From contig CM030937.1 in NCBI GenBank assembly GCA_018136815.1, forward strand, positions 1,352,253-1,416,252: DNA of 64,000 bases, given 5' to 3'. Every line of letters begins with the position of its first letter. The stretch's first letter is position 1. Under the pieces are notes generated by a model. That model saw nothing but the letters and a program-made list of their open reading frames with translations. It made no database searches and was not told where the DNA came from. A program made the translations under genes and the position numbers. Below are positions 1 to 10,751 of the stretch, in pieces. This DNA is from Isochrysis galbana (taxonomy: Eukaryota > Haptophyta > Isochrysidales > Isochrysidaceae).

Positions 1-1944
1 GCTTGAAGTCTGAGACGTTGCTGTTCAGGTGGACAGTCGTGGAAGCCTTCCTACGGAGCGGCATTTCTCTGGGCAAGCTGGATGAGCTGCGTCCCGTGTT
101 CGAGCTCGCTGGTCATCCGCTGACAAATAGTTCGCATCTCCGATCGTTCATTCCGCAGTTCAGGGCGAAGGAGATAGGTCTCATCCGGAATGAGTTGAAG
201 GATCAGTACTTCTCGATTGCATTCGACGGGACAACACGCATGGGTGAGGCAGTGAATCTTTGTGCCAGGTTTGTCCCGTCAGACTTCGGGGCGATCTGCA
301 ATCGCCTGCTTGCCCTCGTGACAACGGCGAAGCACATGGACGGCCAGGGGTTGCACAGGCTCATCAACAACATCCTCTCGCAGCAGCTCTCACTCAATTT
401 GGATAATGTCGTGGGTATGTCACGTGACAGCTGCTCTACAAATGGTGTGGCTTGTAGGCAATTGCTCACATTGTGCGTGAATGCTGTCGATCTGTTGTGC
501 GTTTCACACACGCTGCAGCATACTGGTGAGCATTTGCACCTTGAGGCTGTGGAGCAATTCCTCTCCCCTTGGCTTCAGCTTGTCTCCCACACACAGACGC
601 CGCGCTTGATTTGGAGAGAGATGATGGGCTCTTCCATGAAGAGTTATTCCAAGACCCGTTGGTGGTCTCGTTAGGAGGTCATGAAAGACCTTGCAGTTAA
701 CTTCGGGCAGCTCCCGGCATTTGTCGACCGACTGCTACAGATGGGCGTGGGAGAAGGGACCACGCGGGCATTGCACACGAGCATCACCACCAACAAGGAG
801 GCTCTCCAACTGGAGTTGGCGCTGGCGATGGACATGGAGGTGTTGTGCACGAGCACCTACAAGCTGGAGGGTGATGGGCTCGAGATCCTGCTTGCCTACG
901 ACGTCCTCGAGGGTTTGCGTGCGCGTGGCCGCCATTTGGGCAAAAATGCGTCCAATTTTCCGAATGCTTCCGCTGTTTTGAGGGCCAGGGCGCAGCTCAC
1001 CGTCGGGATGGCCACCCAAGAGTACTATGAGGCGCCACATCATGCTTGGTTTGAAGGTAAGATATCTGCGATTGGCAGCGGCTCGTGGACCGTCACGTAT
1101 GACGACGGGTCGACGTTGGTCATCAACGATGAGGAAGAGATTCGGCGGGCAATCAATCCCGTTGCCTTGCCTGAGTGGGATGAGGCTGTGGCACATGTCA
1201 AGGGCGCGTTCACATATTTGGATGATCGCCTGAACGACAATTGCGCCAGGGCATTTGGTTGTAAGGAGCAGCATCGGATCATGGGCCTCTTCCGCGCCTT
1301 TGACCCCTCTTTCGCATATGGCAAGGTGGATGACCTATGGGTGCAACGGCTCGCCGATGTAACTTGTTTAGCTCACATTCCAAACATCGCCAATGATTTG
1401 AAGCGTGAACTGCCAGATTATCTACGGGCATGCAAAGGCACTAAGATCGAACATGGAGATGTGCCAGCATTCACCAAGGGAGTGCTCACGTGGTGGGCAT
1501 CGAATCACACTAGATTCCGAGTGTGGGCCCAAGCCGCAAGGATCGTCATGTGCCTATCCCCTAATTCCGCCTCGTGCGAGCGCGTCTTCTCATTGCTCCA
1601 ATGTACTTTTGGTGCGAATAGGGCCTCATCCCTGGCCGACCAAGTTGAAGTGTCCATGATGTTGCGCTACAATCGCAACAAGCGAGCCGCCTCCGAGAGC
1701 GTGTGAGTGTGTGAGTGTGCAAATGTGTGGTAGTGTTTGGTGATAGTATCTGTATCTGTTTCATGTTTCATGTTTCATGCATCGTCTAGGCTCTAGGCCT
1801 AGGCATCTAGGCATGCAGAAGAGCATTGAAATATTTTTTGAAATTTGAAATTTTTGTCGAAATTTGGGCAAACTTTTTGAAATTTTGCACATATTTTTGA
1901 TCGAAATTTGGGCCGAAAAAAATTGAAATATCCGCCAGGCCCTA
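1..1944 (+). mobile_element. hAT-family DNA transposon, left end outside window
   Basis: The transposase reading frame is followed by an AT-rich, poorly coding tail (about 1825-1930) ending in CCGCCAGGCCCTA (1932-1944). Read on the other strand this gives a TAGGGCCTGGCGG terminus, the YAGGG form expected of hAT terminal inverted repeats. The left end lies before base 1, so the target-site duplication cannot be checked. A perfect hairpin follows directly outside the end. Confidence 0.65.
3..1706 (+). pseudogene. hAT transposase, one in-frame stop, Tudor-like insert
   Basis: Two reading frames in the same phase (3-671 and 675-1706) are separated only by a TAG at 672-674, in a context (TRWWSR-stop-EVMKDLAVNFG) where a Trp codon TGG would be a one-base change. 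The N-terminal part is open at the window edge and contains FDGTTRMGEAVN, an RNase H-like core segment. The C-terminal part ends with the hAT dimerisation region (about 1470-1690: TWWASNHTRFR, then LSPNSASCERVFSLL). Between them (about 1025-1155) is a segment with HAWFEGKI and WTVTYDDGST that resembles Tudor/Agenet folds. The family cuts and pastes DNA in the nucleus. This copy is probably inactive unless the stop is read through. Confidence 0.75.
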
Positions 1945-1950
1945 ACAGGA

Positions 1951-1971
1951 AGAACCGCCTGTGGCGGTTCT
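1951..1971. repeat. Perfect 9-bp hairpin beside the hAT end
   Basis: AGAACCGCC and GGCGGTTCT are exact reverse complements separated by TGT. It lies 6 bp outside the presumed hAT terminus. It may be part of the target or a hairpin left by an earlier hAT excision, which characteristically produces short palindromic footprints; that origin is inference. Confidence 0.6.
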
Positions 1972-2640
1972 CCATGTCTGGGAATACAGGTGGAGGGAAC
2001 GGGTGAGTAACGAAGCAGTCACATGCTATGCTCTGCCGCCTTCACCGTCCTGCAGAAGGCGGCCGTGCAGCCAGGCGCGCGTGCAGACACTCACCACTCC
2101 CGCCTGGTGAGCTGGTGAGGGGCAGAGACCGCTTCGGCCGCGTGCGCCTCGTCCACATCGCATACTGGGCAACAGCAACAGCACCTTGGCGCGCCTCCGC
2201 CGTCAAAGCTTTGCAGGCGGCGCACGACATGCAGGGGGACAGGGGCGCCACTGGGAGCGGTTGCAGCCCCTCGTGTGGCGCCACCATAAGCCATGTGGCC
2301 TGCTGGGCAGCCTACTGGACCAGCGAGCTCATCCAAGTCATCCAAGCCATGCATGGCCTCTGGGAGCTGCTTTGCGGGAGAGACTCCCTTGGTACCGGTG
2401 CGCGGCCACCCGCCGGGAGCGCGGTAAACTTGGCTCGTTGGCCACCTTAAAGGTAGGAGAAGAGAGGAGAAAGTACGGGGGCAAAACCTTCTTGGCTCTG
2501 GACGGATGGCTCGAGAGGGGGGGAGAGAGTAGGAGAGAGTCCTCGAGAGTGCGGCCGATCTCATCACCACACAACGAGGACGACGACGACGCTGTGGGAA
2601 GCTGGCCTCCGGAAGAAGAAGCCAGGCCAGAAGGATGTGA
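1972..2640. other. Intergenic, no gene recognised
   Basis: Open frames exist on both strands, but their composition is that of GC-rich non-coding DNA and I see no conserved motif. No RNA gene or element end was recognised. Confidence 0.5.
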
Positions 2641-2644
2641 AGTC

Positions 2645-2849
2645 AACACCTCTCTCTCTCCTCGCTCTCTCTCCCCTCTCCTGTGAGATCGCCTCTCTCT
2701 CTCCTCTTGGTTCTCTCTCTCTCTCCCTCTCTCTCTCTGATCGCCGGGGATCCTCCTGTCCTCCTCCTCTCCTTAGGACGAGGTGGCCCTTTTCAACCTC
2801 TTCCCTTTCGTCGTGGAGGGTGTGGGTGGGCATCTTCTCCTGCCCGTCG

Positions 2850-2903
<54 letters not shown>

Positions 2904-2970
2904 AGGGAGGGAGAGAGGGAGGGAGGGATAGAGAGAGAGAGAGAGAGGGAGGGAGAGAGAGAGGGAGAGG
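2645..2970. repeat. Opposed CT-rich and GA-rich microsatellite tracts
   Basis: A CT-rich tract (about 2648-2740) is followed about 110 bp later by a (GA)n and GGGA tract (about 2851-2970) on the same strand, so the two could pair as arms of a hairpin. The same CT-then-GA or GA-then-CT layout recurs at 13620-14030 and 55482-56010. Long open frames here are repeat artefacts. Confidence 0.9.
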
Positions 2971-3171
2971 GCGACGGCGGCGGCCGACCCCCGCCACCCC
3001 GCTCTTCAACCCCCCGGAGAAATCAAGATATGCACCATTACCTTCTGTAATCCACCACCTCGGGCGCTCCTTCTCTCTTTCCATCGCTCACATCCTCTCT
3101 CCTCCGAATCTTCTGGTCTCTTCTCTCTTGTCTTAGAGTACTTACTTTCCCCCTCCTTCGCACTATTTATT

Positions 3172-3441
3172 CTCTTCCCAGCCTCCCGCGCTCTCCGTCC
3201 ACACGCTCCCCCCCCCCCCCCCCGCGGACGGTTCTCACACCCTTCGTTTGCCCCCCCCCCCTCCCCCCCCCGCCCCCCTCTCCCCTACTCCTCGGCCGCG
3301 CCGCGCCGCGGCGGGCCGGCCTTCCTCCCCCCCTCTCCCCTCGCTTCGTTCTCCTCCCTCCCTCCCTCCTGCTAGCTCTTCCCACCCACTCACCCACACC
3401 GTCCCGCCCGCTCCACCTTTTGCGCTGCCTCGGCGTGCGAG
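3172..3441 (+). promoter_or_regulatory. Pyrimidine-rich leader before kinase gene
   Basis: Nearly pure C/T sequence, with a C16 run near 3210 and C-runs near 3250-3280, leads into the kinase start codon at 3442. Similar C/T tracts on the coding strand precede the NHL, CLK, bL32, TLC-like, YIPF6-like, Orai-like and dehydrogenase genes. A core-promoter or 5' UTR role is inferred from that recurrence. Confidence 0.4.
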
Positions 3442-5734
3442 ATGGGCAACCAGCAGAGCAGCGGTGTGCAGACTGTCGAGCTGCTGGAAGACGACGACAT
3501 CGACGCAGGCGCCTCGGTCAACAAGGAGAGCTTCAGCGTGCCGGGTGAGTGGCGCATGTAGGTGGTGAGGGGTAGCGTTATCGGGCTGGGAGAGAGGGGG
3601 GGGGGGGGGGGGGGGTTTGACGGAGAGGGGCTTAGGATAGGGCTGTCGAGGGGGAGAGAGGAAGGGTGAAGGGAAGGCGATCGGGGATGGGGATAGGAAG
3701 AGGGAGGGATAGTGCAAGAAGAGATGGATCATGGGGAGTCACGCAGGGCGGGCGATAGAATACGTGAGAAGGCAGGGGTGGGCAGAAGAGGAGAGGCAGG
3801 GAGGGTGAGGAAGAGGGGCCAAGGAAACAATGCCCCAGTACACGGAGGATGGGGACATTATGGGGGAGGTAAGGCAACTGAGTGGATGCGATTCAAGAAA
3901 GTGGGTGGGTGGGTGGGTGGGGATCGGGGCGGGAGGGAGAGTTGGCTCTGTTGAAAGGGAGCCCCGAGCGGGAGGGGGGCAAGAAGGAAAGGCAGTGCGA
4001 GAGCGAGGGAGACGTGGGATGAGGGAAAGGGGCAGCGTGAGATGTGGAGTACAAGAAGCGGCGAAGAGGGGGGTGGAAGAGGTGGGGTGGAGAGCACCAT
4101 GGACCTGTAGCTTCCTCACCGTGCGCTCCTGTCACAGGTGAAGATGGAGAGGCATACAAGGCACTACTGAGTGAGTACAAGATGGGCTCAACGACGCTGG
4201 GTGAGGGCGGGTTCGGCAAGGTGCGGCTCGCTACGTCGAGCCGTACTGGGCACCGCGTGGCAGTCAAAATTGTTCGCAGAAAGAAGCTGGTCGATCGCGC
4301 CGAGTTGCTGCTCAAACGCGAGGTCGAGTATCACGAAAAGTTACGCCACCCCAATATTGTTCGACTTTACACCTGGATCAAGACGCCCTCTCGCTACTAT
4401 CTAGTCATGGAATATTGCGATGGTGGCGACCTGCTGTCCCACATCAACTCCAACCCGCTGCTGCCTACGTGCGAGGTCAAGTCGCTCTTCTCGCAGTTGA
4501 TGCACGGCGTGCGCTTCTGCCACGCGCTTGGCTTCTTCCACCGTGACCTGAAGCTCGAGAATCTCATGCTGTGCTCGCCTCATGCTGAAGAGCCTTCAGA
4601 GCACAGCTCGAACTTATCGCGCTCCACCGCAGGGAGCGAGGAGAATGAGCAAGAGAGCTTCCATTCTACCGTAGTGCCTGCTCGGGGGGTACCCCTGCTC
4701 AAGATCGCCGATTTTGGGCTATCTACGCTCCGTCCTGATACCAATCAGTCCACGACCCACTGCGGCTCTCCGCTTTACGCTGCGCCCGAGCTCATGGGTG
4801 CGGGCCCAGCACCTCGGTCCGATGGCAACTATGACGCGTCAAAATCCGACATATGGTCATGCGGCGTCATCCTATATGCTCTTCTGTCGTCCCGGCTCCC
4901 ATTCGACGCTGACACCATCCAGGCGCTCATTTCAATGGTCCGCTCGGGAAAGCCGAGCATGCCGGTGCCAGTGCATCGTGGCAAGGAATCTGCAGCACTG
5001 GTGGCGCAGCTCCTGAACGTGAACCCTGCGGACCGACCGTAAGTTGACCTCTGCCAGTACCCAACCCAATTCCAAATACCATGAGAGGGTGCACAGAAGT
5101 TCAGAGTTCAGTGTCTAGACATTGCCTCTCAAAGAAAACGTGTGGATGTGGGCGCGAAATTCGGGTGGGGTAGAGGCTGACGTCACAAATCGTGGCATGC
5201 CTGCGTAGCGGACCGAAGTTTCCTGTGCCTGGGGGTGGCCATTGTGTCCGCTATGAAGCATTATGGCCATTGTGTCCGCTACGAAGACTTAGCTGCTCCT
5301 CTGCCGACTACGTGCTCAAATGGGCACTGCCGACCCACCCCACCGCGCCCCCGCGTCCCAGGTCCGCCGATGCGGTGCTCCACGACCCTTGGTTGCAAGA
5401 CGCTCCCGAGGGGCGACCACGCGTAGAGAAAGCGCGCACTTTCGGCGACATGGCGGACGCGGCAGCAATAGGCTCACTGACGGCGGGAAATCGCGGCGTG
5501 ACGCTGACGACAGCCGCCATCAAGCGGATGATGCTAGCAGAGAGAGCCTCGCAAGAAATGGAGAAGGCAGATGACGAAGTGGAGGAGAAGGGCGAGGGCG
5601 AAGGGCCGCAGAAGCCGGCTCGCGAGTTCGAGGTCGGCGAGCGCCGACAGCCAGGAACGCACATGACACGCACGGAGCTGCAAAACATCAAAGCAGTAGC
5701 GGCTGCCATGGAGGGGCCAGCGGGTGCTCCCTAG
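3442..5734 (+). CDS. SNF1/CAMK-type Ser/Thr protein kinase, 3 exons
   Basis: Exons 3442-3544, 4138-5038 and 5362-5734 join in phase to 458 residues; donors are GTGAGT and GTAAGT. The N-terminus MGNQQSSG fits an N-myristoylation signal, suggesting membrane attachment. The kinase domain has the glycine loop GEGGFGKV, the ATP lysine in VAVKIV, the catalytic loop HRDLKLENL, the metal-binding DFG in IADFGLS, APE in YAAPELM, and the subdomain XI arginine at the exon 2/3 junction (NPADRPSADAVL). The hydrophobic lid WSCGVILYALLSSRLPF is typical of SNF1/AMPK and CIPK kinases. A Ser/Glu-rich insert of about 45 residues sits between catalytic loop and DFG. The charged tail of about 100 residues shows no NAF or UBA domain I can name. 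The substrate is unknown. Confidence 0.85.
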
Positions 5735-6575
5735 CGCCGTCTGGGAAGCCATGCGTACGCAGTACTTGCCGCAATACAATGGTTCTCGATTCTTTCAGTG
5801 CAATAGCCGCGCCCTTCGACGAAATCACAGCGAGAGAAGGAGTGGCTAGGGGTCGGCAAAGTAGCAGCAAGAAAAGGATGATTAGCAGTCACACCAAATC
5901 AGTTGCTCGTAGATGTGCACGGACCGTTTCTTGGGGTATGTCTTCCGCATGACGACTTTTTCGAGTACGAGACGTGTTGTGACTAGAGCCTTCGCTGCTG
6001 CCGCGCTTCATGGGCACGCATGCATTCACCAGTTGGCTTGAGGCGAAGGAGCGGGGTGCTACAGGTGGATCCACCACCGTGCAGCATATCAACGCCGTTT
6101 GCCCACTTGTTTGTCTTTGTGTGTGTGTGGAGGGGGGGAGGGGGGGGGCAGGCAAATGTGTGTGCGCGCGCCCTCTTGCTGCCCGCCGTGCCTCTTCATG
6201 CCGCCATGCCTACCCCGCCCTTTCGGGCGGGAGTGTTGCGCGCCCGTGGGCGTATTTCTTGGTTGGACGCCCTCAGGTGCCATGCGGAAGAAATCTGTGC
6301 ACGCGCATATGTGTTGCATGTTCATGAGTGTCGTTTAGTGATGCGAAATTCCGTGGCGAGTAACGTGCACATGATCTAGTCGACGGAGATGTTGCATCTG
6401 CTGCTCTCGGCGCTCGGCGCTTCCTTTTCTCCCCTTTAGGAGTACCGCTAACAATAAGTTCAAGAGTAAAGAAAACGCTCGACTCGCATGCTGAGTCTAC
6501 TCTTCTAAGTAGAGCCGTGAATCCGTTTTATTCCCCTCTCGTGAGGGCCCTCCGCTCTCTGCGCGTCGACCTCCT
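5735..6575. other. Intergenic, no gene recognised
   Basis: The stretch contains a short GTGTGTGTG tract (about 6118-6130) and G-runs. I see no coding or RNA signal. Confidence 0.5.
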
Positions 6576-6662
6576 CTCGCTGCCCCCTCCCCCCCCCCCC
6601 CCCCTCCCTTCTCGGCCTCCCCCTGCCCCCCCCCCCCTCCCTCTCCTTCCCCTCTCGCTAGC
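6576..6662 (+). promoter_or_regulatory. C/T tract immediately before NHL gene
   Basis: Almost uninterrupted pyrimidines, including a C-run of 17 or more, end at GCTAGC directly before the ATG at 6663. This matches the leader pattern seen at other genes here. Function is inferred. Confidence 0.4.
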
Positions 6663-7775
6663 ATGTTCGGCGACCCGGCGTCGTCGTTCGAAGCGCTCAG
6701 CCTGGTTGACACCAGAGAGGCGCACCTAGGCATCTCAAGCGTGAAGGCAACCTCCGCTGGCCAGCATGAGGAGGAGGCCGGCTCGTTGCCACCTTCTTTT
6801 GCCACGTTCTACGGAGGGGATTTGTATATCACCGAGGCTAGGTCTCATGCGCTCCACCAGCTTTCGCTCGCGGGCGATCTGCGCCGAGTCATAGCAGCCG
6901 ACGTGCTCGAGTTCCCAATGGGCGTCGCGATCGACAGCCTGGACCAGACGATCTTTGTCGCTGACGGGCTGACTGGTTACCTTTACGCCATCTCACTTGA
7001 GAATGGAGAGGTGCTGCACAGCACAGGCGGTCTCAATTACCCGCACGGCGTAGCGCTGGCCGCAGATACCGTCTTCGTCTGTGACTGGGGCCGTCATTGC
7101 GTTGCAGCATTCGATTTGGAGCTCAACTTTAAGTTCTCCATAGGTGGGGGGAGAGAGTCTCAAGATGCAAGCGGTGAATTAGGTGATATGGACCCTAGTT
7201 TATGCTATCCGCGGGGCGTCGCAACGTCGCACGACGAGCTCTTCGTGGCGGACACAGATAACCACCGCATACAAGTTTACTCTCACACCGGTCGGCATCT
7301 ACGCACCATCTACGGCCGGGGTGAGGCACAGCTCATGTCGCCCTATGCTTTAGCTGTGACTCAAGGTCGCCTGTTTGTAGCGTCCATGCTAGGTAACCTT
7401 GAGGTTCTCACATCTCAACATGGCTCATTGTTGCATACGACTGATTTGCCTGGAAACGGTGTGCTGTGCGGCATCTGCGCCGATGCACGTCGTTTATTTG
7501 TTGCGGGATTTGAGGCTGAGCAGAGCCGTTTGTACCTCATTGCCGCACGCCCCACTTCCTCAAGAGTGGCAGAAAATCAGCAGGAGAGCAATGGGGCCCA
7601 AGGCAGATCGCCCGCCCACGGGCGCAAGGAAAGCAGAAGCGATTCGGCGACAGGAAGTCGGGACTCAACACCTAAATTGGAATTGAGAGAGTCCGACGAT
7701 CTTCGATTGGAATTCGACGATAGCACCTCAGGAGATAGTCAGCCGCGATTTGGTCGTCGTGCCCAGAAGCCATAG
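6663..7775 (+). CDS. NHL-repeat beta-propeller protein
   Basis: This is a single uninterrupted frame of 370 residues. At least four NHL-type blades are visible: FPMGVAIDSLDQTIFVAD (residues ~80-100), YPHGVALAADTVFVCD (~122-140), YPRGVATSHDELFVADTDNH (~180-202) and SPYALAVTQGRLFVAS (~222-240). The NHL fold is a protein- or RNA-binding beta-propeller. The family includes ubiquitin-ligase partners and peptidylglycine lyases, but no RING, B-box or catalytic domain is present, so a scaffold role is the safest reading. The last 70 residues are Ser/Arg/Asp-rich and probably disordered. There is no signal peptide or membrane segment. The start is the first ATG after the C/T tract. Confidence 0.8.
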   Translation: MFGDPASSFEALSLVDTREAHLGISSVKATSAGQHEEEAGSLPPSFATFYGGDLYITEARSHALHQLSLAGDLRRVIAADVLEFPMGVAIDSLDQTIFVADGLTGYLYAISLENGEVLHSTGGLNYPHGVALAADTVFVCDWGRHCVAAFDLELNFKFSIGGGRESQDASGELGDMDPSLCYPRGVATSHDELFVADTDNHRIQVYSHTGRHLRTIYGRGEAQLMSPYALAVTQGRLFVASMLGNLEVLTSQHGSLLHTTDLPGNGVLCGICADARRLFVAGFEAEQSRLYLIAARPTSSRVAENQQESNGAQGRSPAHGRKESRSDSATGSRDSTPKLELRESDDLRLEFDDSTSGDSQPRFGRRAQKP

Positions 7776-8693
7776 TGCGGTTTGTTGCAGCATAACATAG
7801 CCATGCCTATTGTGTACGTGTGTTTGTTGGCCTCAAGACAAGTTGTGGGGCGCGTGGCCGGAACGTGAACATGCGCGGAGGCAATGCACAGGTTTCCAAG
7901 TACCCGCTGCTGTTCTTGCCGCCGCTCTTCGCGTTGCTACCGCAAGGCCGCCATCAACCCCCAAAGCGCAAAGATGAGCGCATGCACGCGTCAGCACGCC
8001 GATGCTATTCATGTAGTAGTATTTACAGAATTTGTCGAAGCTCTGAAGTCGCAAGTCGAAGCATTAATTATCGCCATTATGGCGCCCGTTCTGCGGAACG
8101 ACTTCGGGCAAAGCCCGTCAGTAGAGAAAGGCGGGCTTGGGCGAGGACGGCGCGGCGAAAGCGACATCGAGGGAGCGGCGAGGGGAGGGCCGTGGTGGCA
8201 GGGGATGGCGAGGAGAGGAGAGACTGTAGGATGTGAGTGGTAGACGGGCGAGACGACGAGAGCGAGAGCGACGGATGAGCAACGACTGACGACAGGACGA
8301 CGGACACAGCTACCCAGGGCAAACACTCCGATTCTCACCCCACGACTTTTCTCACACAACTCGACTAAAAAAAAACTTCTCAATAATCTCGCTGCGCGCG
8401 CGACCCTGCACCTGTCGCATTCATCCTAGATGATGCGATTTCCAGGTTCTTATTTCCAGGTCCTTTGCCGTGCGGCCACACGGTGAAGCTCAGGCATATC
8501 TAGGCTGTTGGGGTTCGTCCCTGGCGGCCTAGAATTCGGGTTCTCGTTTCGTTCATTCTAGCCTGTTTGTCAGGTCTAGATTCCAGGTTTCCTCCTTTCG
8601 GCTTTCGGGCAATCTTGACCCAAAGGAGCCAGGTCGCCTGTCGCTCGCTGCGCGCTTGTCTCAGGCTCTCGGGTTACCTTCAGGAGGCTTCAA
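7776..8693. other. Intergenic, no gene recognised
   Basis: GC-rich non-coding sequence. Near 8440-8650 there are several short TTCCAGGT and TCTAG repeats. It ends exactly at the hairpin that opens the LINE at 8694. Confidence 0.5.
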
Positions 8694-10751
8694 CTAACTT
8701 TATAGTTAGACGCGATGGAGCGCGCCGGCGCGCCTCTCCTCTCCTTCGGGCCCCCCGCCGAGGGCGGCCCCCCAGCCCCCATGGACCTGTCGCAGTCGAA
8801 GCGACCGCGTCCGCCGTCAGAGGCCGAGCAGGTGTGTGCGACCCCGGTCGCACCCCGCGGCCCGTGGCCTCGGCCACACCCGCCAAGGCAGCCATGCTGG
8901 CCCCCCACATGGGGGGTGGCAGACTGTGGACCCCACCACACCACCACCACGACCACACTTCCTCATCCTCCATGGGCATGCCTTATGGCAGAGGCCCCTC
9001 TCACCCTGGTGACGGTCGCGCTGCCACGGCGGCGCGACTTGAGACCGGGTGGCCCTCATGGGCACAACATACTGGTTGCAAGCATTGACAAACCGCACAA
9101 CACACACCCCTGTCAAGACAGGGAGGAATGGCCAACAGGGAGCCGATGGCAAGCCCGGACTACAAGAAGACCTGCACCTGCACGCTACCCTCCCTCCCAA
9201 CCTCTAGACCTCGCGATGCTCAGCGGCGCACATGAGTGCGCTCTACACAAAACAGATTACAAAAGGCCCGTCCTCCCCCTCCCCCAGCGTTAGACCCAAA
9301 GTAGTGTACGTGGGCCGACCCCCCGAAACCAAACAAAAGGAACGAGGGGGGGAACGGGAAGGGGAGAGAGGGTAGGGCGAAGGCGATGTCAGGTGTGGAC
9401 CCCAGGAAAGGGGATGGCGGCTAGCAACGTAGTAGGCACCTTCAAGAATATTTTTTTTTAGACCTCGCGATGCTCACCACCGATCAGCCCACCCCTACCC
9501 CTCAGGAGCTAGACTCTGAAGAAGAAGACTCCAACATGGACACTGATGCCACGTACGACATGTCGTTCCACCAGGAGGGCGACCTCACTCTACTCGACAC
9601 GACGGTCTACGCCGCCATCGTCGAGCTTCTGCTTGAGCTCGAGGGTGTTGACCCTGAGCCCGACTTCTGGGCCCGTTCCTCGAAAGGGCCATGGCACATC
9701 GGGGTAAATGAAGACTGCATGCAACAATTCAAAGCTCGCTACGGCGAGCAAACCACAATCAAGGTGCATAACGTTGACGTCAAGGTGAGGATCAAGATAG
9801 AAGCCATTGAGGACAAGCTCAACAAAAAGGGCCCCTCGTCGCGCAAGGCGCTGTACGAAGCACTCCAAGACGTGGCAGCCCACGTCGTAGTCGAAGCAGA
9901 GGGGCTTGCGCAAGCCTCCGTGATCACGCTGAGCGTCATTGTCAAAGCCGTCGAGAAAGAAGGATTCACGTTCCTCAAGGGGAACCGGGAACGCATGAAA
10001 CTCGAAGGTGACTCAGGCACATTCGTCTCCAAGGTGGCCCACTCCACGCGCTGGCACATCTACATCTCAGCGGCCCAAGGCAACTTCCTAGCGGGCAACT
10101 TTCCGCGCAAGCTGATTCTAATCATCGACAACAAGCCGGTGCCGGTTAACTACGCGATCCGCGCGTGCAAGCCTTTGCAGATGCCCCAGGCAATGCAATC
10201 GGGCCACAAGCTAATGATCCACGGCAGCACCAAAGGATGCAAAGGCTGGCGCCCGGAAATAGCCCGCGGCCTGACCCCCATGCATCGCCTCTGCGGATGC
10301 GATGAGGAGGCGACCAAACGCAAGGAACGCAGGGAAGGCTGGAAGACCACCCCCCGCCCCAAGTCGGCTCGCGAGGCACTGGGCAAAGAGCCGCCCAAGC
10401 CATGCTCGCGCTTCAAGCAAGGCTTATGCCTCCGCAACAAGCGCGGAGTCCGCTGCAACCTTTCGCACGAGATCCCGGGAGCATGGATCGACAACAAGTG
10501 CACGATCCGCTGCCACCTTCATCCCCACAAGAAGATCCCGGGGGTCTGTCTGAACGGCCCGTCGTGCCTCTTCCTCCACCCGGAGTGCGCATTGGCCCTA
10601 TTCGCAAAGCTAAACGTGCTAAAACGAGATACGGCCCGCCCACCACCGCACCCTAGATTCACATTCGACTCCACCCTCGGATACCCAGGTGAAGGACCTA
10701 TCCGGGTCGCGACCTACAACATCAACGGCACCAAAGGCGGCAAGCTGAGTG
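8694..10751 (+). mobile_element. LINE copy 1: 5' end through ORF1 to endonuclease start
   Basis: The element opens with the hairpin CTAAC-TTTATA-GTTAG (8694-8709), followed by an ATG at 8715. The same 5' sequence recurs at 11228-10752 (inverted) and 16833-16400 (minus strand). The coding part includes ORF1 and breaks off just after the endonuclease begins (about 10700-10751, IRVATYNINGTKGG). No reverse-transcriptase part follows; at 10752 the sequence switches to an inverted copy of the 5' end. A 236-bp fragment of another LINE interrupts it at 9223-9458. Confidence 0.75.
9223..9458 (+). mobile_element. 5'-truncated LINE 3' end, oligo(T) tail, 18-bp TSD
   Basis: The sequence TAGACCTCGCGATGCTCA occurs at 9205-9222 and again at 9459-9476, giving an exact 18-bp target-site duplication. 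The insert between them matches the 3' untranslated end of the LINE at 28251-31876 (GTAGTG-ACG, GGTCGGACCCCGGAAACCAAA-like, then GTAGG...CTTCA) and ends in nine T residues. Removing insert plus one duplication restores the host LINE frame across LDLAMLTTDQPTPTPQ. Confidence 0.85.

Noticed and set aside
735-1274. Minus-strand frames opposite the hAT transposase
   Set aside because: Antisense shadows; the plus strand carries the transposase motifs.
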